The notes below the pieces were generated by a model that searched no databases, was not told where the DNA came from, and saw only the letters and a program-made list of their open reading frames with translations. A program made the position numbers and the translations under genes. From a bacterium OM1 bin76 (GTDB taxonomy: Bacteria > Actinomycetota > Acidimicrobiia > Spongiisociales > ZC4RG35), in the NCBI GenBank assembly GCA_002238785.1, contig MPNA01000019.1, forward strand, positions 1-60,254: a DNA stretch of 60,254 nt, given 5' to 3'. Shown in pieces: positions 56,698 to 60,254 of the stretch; the stretch's first letter is position 1; each line of letters starts with the position of its first letter.

Positions 56698-57816
56698 ATG
56701 TGGGATTCGCCTCTTCGAGCTGCTGAGTTCTTCGCGGGTATGGGTCTTGTGAGGGCGGCGCTGGAACGGTCTGGCTTCGGGGTGGTGTTCGCAAACGATA
56801 TAAGTGCGGCCAAGTTCGCTATGTACACGGCGAACTTTGGGGATGACGACTTTCATCTGGGGGACATCCGGGATCTGTGGGGTGACGACGTTCCTACGGT
56901 GGAGTTGGCGACGGCTTCGTTTCCGTGTACGGACTTATCGGTGGCGGGGGGTCGGGCCGGGCTGGCAGGTGCGGAGTCTGGTTTGTTCTGGCATTTCACC
57001 CGGGTGTTGGAGGAGATGGGAGACCGTAAACCGCGGGGTGTGCTCCTTGAGAATGTGCTGGGTTTCGCCACTTCCCAGGGGGGACGGGACCTGGAGTCTG
57101 CTGTTGAGGAGTTGAACCGTCTCGGCTACTCTTGCGATCTGATCGTGGGCGATGCCAAGTGGTTCGTGCCCCAGAGCCGCCCGCGGTTGTTTGTTGTAGG
57201 GCTGGCGGATCCTCCGAGGATCGAGGACCACGGGCGGTCGTCGCCGTTTCGGCCTGGATGGGTCTGGAGGTACCGCGGCGAGCATTCCCTGTCCCGGATG
57301 CATTTCTATCCTCTTCCCTCTCCGCCAAAAGTGACGCCGGAACTTCGAACCGTGGTTGAACGACTGCCTGTTACTGACCGGCGATGGTGGCCAACCGAGA
57401 GGGTGAGGCATTTCGTGGCGTCCCTTTCGTCAATTCAGTTGAGGCGTGTAAACAAACTGATCAGAGATGACAGGATCCGCTGGCGGACGGCCTATCGGCG
57501 CACAAGGCAGGGAGGGGCGGTGTGGGAAGTGCGTCGGGACAAGATCGCCGGTTGTCTGCGCACCGCCAGCGGAGGATCAAGCAAACAGGCGTTGGTGGAA
57601 GCGGGCGGCGGCCAAATACGGGTAAGGTGGCTCACACCCAGGGAATATGCCCGACTGCAGGGTGCCGACGATGTCGTCTTGGACACCGTCACCGCTACCC
57701 AAGCTCTCAATGGATTGGGCGACGCGGTCTGCGTTCCGGTGGTTTCCTGGATCGCCCGCCACTACCTAATGCCAGCGTTGCGATCGTCCACAGGGGCTAC
57801 TCACAGTGTCCGCTAG
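56698..57816 (+). CDS. C5-cytosine methyltransferase of an Eco29kI-like type II system
   Basis: A 372-residue C5 methyltransferase. Motif I AEFFAGMG (9-16), the catalytic ASFPCTDLSVAG with C77, and LLENVLGFATS (E118-N119-V120) are clear. The usual PCQ reads PCT. SRPRLFVVG (motif VIII) and the C-terminal ARLQGADD and GDAVCVPV (motif X) complete it. It overlaps the next gene by 11 bp. The partner is an Eco29kI-like nuclease, whose known relatives recognise CCGCGG, so methylation of that site is a plausible guess but not shown by sequence. Confidence 0.93.
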   Translation: MWDSPLRAAEFFAGMGLVRAALERSGFGVVFANDISAAKFAMYTANFGDDDFHLGDIRDLWGDDVPTVELATASFPCTDLSVAGGRAGLAGAESGLFWHFTRVLEEMGDRKPRGVLLENVLGFATSQGGRDLESAVEELNRLGYSCDLIVGDAKWFVPQSRPRLFVVGLADPPRIEDHGRSSPFRPGWVWRYRGEHSLSRMHFYPLPSPPKVTPELRTVVERLPVTDRRWWPTERVRHFVASLSSIQLRRVNKLIRDDRIRWRTAYRRTRQGGAVWEVRRDKIAGCLRTASGGSSKQALVEAGGGQIRVRWLTPREYARLQGADDVVLDTVTATQALNGLGDAVCVPVVSWIARHYLMPALRSSTGATHSVR

Positions 57817-58465
57817 GCGATCTAGGTCTGATCCCCCGCACGAAGTCAGAGCTATCCGCGCTCGGATCACCCAAGCTCTCGATACCTTGGATGGCGAGGG
57901 ACGGCGGGTGGGGGACGCCAAACACGGCGTCTACCTCTTTTACGACTATGACCGCGAACCCATATATGTCGGACGAACCTACGAAAAGCTCCGCACTCGG
58001 ATACGTCGGCATTTGACTAACCAGCGAACAGATGCCGCCGCGATGAGTGTGCTGGACCCTTTCGAGGTTGCCGAAATCGAGATGTGGCCACTATGGGAAC
58101 TTGAAACCGCGCCACACCAAAAGGCGCTGTCCCAACTCATCAACCTTGAATACAGCGTATACCAAAGAGCCCTTCGCGATTCGGTTTTCGCTGCGCTGCT
58201 CAACGAACAAGACATCCCGTCCGCCCACGCCATCGAGCTGCCGGAATCGTACCGGATATCAATTGTTCCCAAGGAGATCCGCAGGCTTCGCAGCCACCCC
58301 GATATACGCATTGCCCGCCGGGCCAGCACCATCGCCAACCTAGCGCGCATTATCAGCGAACGGTCACCCAGCCCGGGATTGCGACGAACGCTTGTCGTGC
58401 AAGCCCAACGCCTAGAGTGGCTCGCACGGCAACGCTACACATCACTCACCGGCCAAAAGACGTAG
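57806..58465 (+). CDS. Eco29kI-like GIY-YIG type II restriction endonuclease
   Basis: A 219-residue nuclease. The GIY-YIG core is GVYLFYDYDREPIYVGRT at residues 41-58, with R57, R65, H69 and the metal-binding E115 in LINLEYSVYQR. The large C-terminal helical part fits Eco29kI rather than homing endonucleases. GTG 57806 starts inside the methyltransferase gene and is read 11 bp before its stop, so the nuclease is translated only after the methyltransferase, a common safe order. Known family members cut CCGCGG; this is suggested for the present enzyme only by similarity. Confidence 0.9.
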   Translation: MSARRSRSDPPHEVRAIRARITQALDTLDGEGRRVGDAKHGVYLFYDYDREPIYVGRTYEKLRTRIRRHLTNQRTDAAAMSVLDPFEVAEIEMWPLWELETAPHQKALSQLINLEYSVYQRALRDSVFAALLNEQDIPSAHAIELPESYRISIVPKEIRRLRSHPDIRIARRASTIANLARIISERSPSPGLRRTLVVQAQRLEWLARQRYTSLTGQKT

Positions 58466-59055
58466 GCTCCGCGGAGTGAACCCCTCCCGAGTGGTCGACT
58501 CATATGACCCCGCGCCACGCAGCAAGTGAAGTGGCGGCGCGATCCCTGAGAGGTAATCGTGGCCGGAGGCTCTGGAGGCTCAAGCGTCCGTCCCCTGGGT
58601 GGGATGTCTCCGTTGAGCCTTTTGTCTTTGCCGATTAGGGGCTTGTCAAGGTGCAAGGCTGACTCCTTGGCAAGGCGGATTCCTCGGGGAATCCAGGGCC
58701 TCATTCCCGTCCAGGGAAACTGTTGGCGGCCATGGATTGAGTCGGCGGGTAACCGTCCGGGGACTGACTCTTAACATGAGGGCGACCTTTGCGATAGTGG
58801 CTCGCGCTGCGGGTACCCCTCTGTCGGGTGTAACAAGGATCCGACTTGCGACGGTTGGTTGCCCGGTAGGAAATCAATAGAGCCCTGTTGCCTGGGCTGA
58901 CCAACAGGGAGAGGCAAGAGTTGACCAACCTCCGGTCGGGTATGCTAAAGGTTATTAGCTGGTCCCTCGCGATTCTGTGGGGTCGGTGACTTCCGCTATT
59001 GAGTATGGCAGTAATGGGGGAAGGGCCTGCAACGACAGATAAGAAGTAAACAGTC
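58466..59055. other. Non-coding stretch with a stable hairpin
   Basis: 590 bp without a convincing gene. At 58677-58694, ggattcc and ggaatcc flank a tcgg loop in a perfect 7-bp stem, about 210 bp after the nuclease gene. It may end the restriction-modification transcript or belong to a small structured RNA. The rest shows only short frames on both strands. Confidence 0.5.
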
Positions 59056-59682
59056 TTGGGATTCGTCAGATGGATACTCCGCTGGTTCGGGGAGAACCTG
59101 CTGTTTTTGCTTGTTTGGAGTCTTATCGTTGGCAGTGGCGGGGGGATCGTGGTGGCAATCCCTGACTTGTGGAAGGTTGAATCGAGGGGAGTCTTGGCGT
59201 TTGTATCGGTTGTAATAGGAGGTACGGGTCTGGCTGCGGCACTGCGGTGGATACTGGATGGAATGAAAAAAGCGTATGAGGCCCGCCAACAAAAAGAGAG
59301 GGAAGAGGAAGACGCCAGGACAAGGGCAGAGCAGCAGTCGATGGAGTTCCGAAAGGGCGTGAGGGTAATAGCGGAATGTCGGATGAATCTCAGGCGGGTG
59401 ATGAAGAAACCTGACATCCTCACCGATCATTCTCAACGTATAACCGAGCAGCACATGAACAGGATTGTGGACCTGCTGGAGCTGACGTTCGGTATTCGGA
59501 CTCCCCGAAGGTTCCAACCACCCCACATGGACATAGAGGTCCCTTACGGGTGGGACGAAGAAGACGGTCGGAATCCCTATGTTCCACTCAATAGTGAAGA
59601 GTGGCTACGGTTCGTCATTGACATTGAGGGCTATATGGAGGAAAGGGATTTAGAGGGTGCCCAGTTAAAGTACCCCCTCTAG
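59056..59682 (+). CDS. Two-TM membrane protein with cytoplasmic coiled region, unknown
   Basis: A 208-residue protein. Two membrane segments lie at about residues 11-35 and 45-66. A charged helix (KKAYEARQQKEREEEDARTR) of coiled-coil character follows, then a soluble domain ending QLKYPL. I recognise no family. Start TTG 59056 is preferred because it includes the first membrane segment; no strong ribosome site is visible. It lies between the restriction genes and an ISL3 element, so it could be a membrane-acting cargo or defence component, or unrelated. Confidence 0.6.
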   Translation: MGFVRWILRWFGENLLFLLVWSLIVGSGGGIVVAIPDLWKVESRGVLAFVSVVIGGTGLAAALRWILDGMKKAYEARQQKEREEEDARTRAEQQSMEFRKGVRVIAECRMNLRRVMKKPDILTDHSQRITEQHMNRIVDLLELTFGIRTPRRFQPPHMDIEVPYGWDEEDGRNPYVPLNSEEWLRFVIDIEGYMEERDLEGAQLKYPL

Positions 59683-59910
59683 CGGACCACTACCGGGAAG
59701 CCCAACCTGGCAGAGAGGCCTATGACAACATCGAGATGTGTGACCTCCGCGGTAAGGTTCAAGTACGGCGGGCCCAGGCGGCTCGGTAGTCGCCGACTCG
59801 CTGCTCGAAGGGAAGGGATGTGTCCGATGTTCGGTGTCAACGGACCAATCCGCCGATCGGGAGAGCGTTTGATCGGGACATTGGTGGCAGGATCGCTGAG
59901 GCGACTTTGG

Positions 59911-59932
59911 GGGCTCTTCGGAAATTAGCGGG
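59911..59932. repeat. Probable terminal repeat of an ISL3-family element
   Basis: gggctcttcggaaatt just outside the transposase stop resembles the GC-rich start and CTTC core of ISL3-family terminal repeats. The other end is outside the window, so the pairing cannot be tested here. Confidence 0.45.
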
Positions 59933-60254
59933 GAGTGATGGTGGTGAGTAGGTTCCAGTTGGGTTTTCCGGCGTATAGGAGTGCTCGGATCCGGTAGTTG
60001 GCGAAGTTTCGGAACCCGAACGCTGCTCGTTTGATTCGCTTGATGAGATTGTTCAAGCCCTCGGTCGGCCCGTTGGTCACCGCGGAGTGGTGCCAGTTGG
60101 TGATCTGGGTGGCCCAACGAGCGATGGTACGCCCGAGACTGTTCACCTCCGGTGGCAGTGACCGGTCTTGGAGGTCCCTCGACAGCCGGTGGGTGAACTC
60201 CGCAGCCAGGTTCGGGTCTTTCGATCTGGTAGATGTCCCGAATGCTCTCTTTGG
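59925..60254 (-). pseudogene. ISL3-family transposase, C-terminal part, frameshifted and cut by window end
   Basis: The C-terminal block reads SLGRTIARWATQITNWHHSA, then TNGPTEGLNNLIKRIKRAAF, and ALLYAGKPNW, the unmistakable ISL3-family ending. Upstream, LAAEFTHRLSRDLQDRS is in this frame. The conserved KESIRDIYQI just before it is in another frame at the window edge, so a one-base shift occurred near 60215-60230. The gene continues off the window. As read it would not give a complete enzyme. Confidence 0.85.

Overview
The window looks like a piece of the chromosome of a high-GC actinobacterium. The pafA-pafB-pafC pupylation cluster, an F420-type luciferase-like oxidoreductase, and frequent GTG/TTG starts point to Actinobacteria. 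An uncultured Acidimicrobiia-like lineage is my best guess from overall protein style, but this cannot be proven without a tree of rpoB/rpoC. No rRNA, tRNA or CRISPR array was seen.

Layout. (1) 1-750: left edge with IS21-like terminal repeats and a decayed nucleotidyltransferase-like gene. (2) 820-8763: SDR dehydrogenase and CocE-type hydrolase, a 7-TM protein, two paralogous MFS exporters, mobA, and a third MFS protein. (3) 8807-20290: a five-gene oligopeptide-type ABC importer (minus strand) divergent from an amino-acid-type FAD oxidase, an amidohydrolase and two tandem threonine-aldolase paralogues; this reads as one nitrogen-compound uptake and catabolism locus. (4) 20378-24652: a beta-helical membrane protein, an LLM oxidoreductase overlapping an amidase, and a sulfite-oxidase-like molybdoenzyme (mobA at 6.8 kb serves this kind of cofactor). 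(5) 24832-31068: minus-strand run of an acyl-CoA mutase large subunit, an LpdA-like flavoprotein, pafA, pafB and pafC, mostly with overlapping or nearly touching ends. (6) 31127-37980: a PASTA-bearing bifunctional penicillin-binding protein and an envelope polysaccharide set (flippase, priming sugar transferase, GT2). (7) 38027-47106: rpoC, rpoB with a recognisable promoter, and a cobalt-type nitrile hydratase whose beta subunit is encoded as two separate reading frames.

(8) 47550-60254 is a mobile, defence-rich island. It opens with an intact P4-type integrase whose stop codon lies in the target duplication of a complete but decayed IS1380-family element. Pseudogene debris follows, then a minus-strand module of GHKL ATPase-nuclease fusion, C5 cytosine methyltransferase and Vsr endonuclease. 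Divergent from it is a compact Eco29kI-like type II restriction-modification pair, then an unknown two-TM protein and a frameshifted ISL3-family transposase. The ATPase-nuclease/Dcm/Vsr module is the most interesting system here: its parts resemble MutL/MORC-like ATPases described next to restriction-modification genes, but this exact combination deserves experimental testing.
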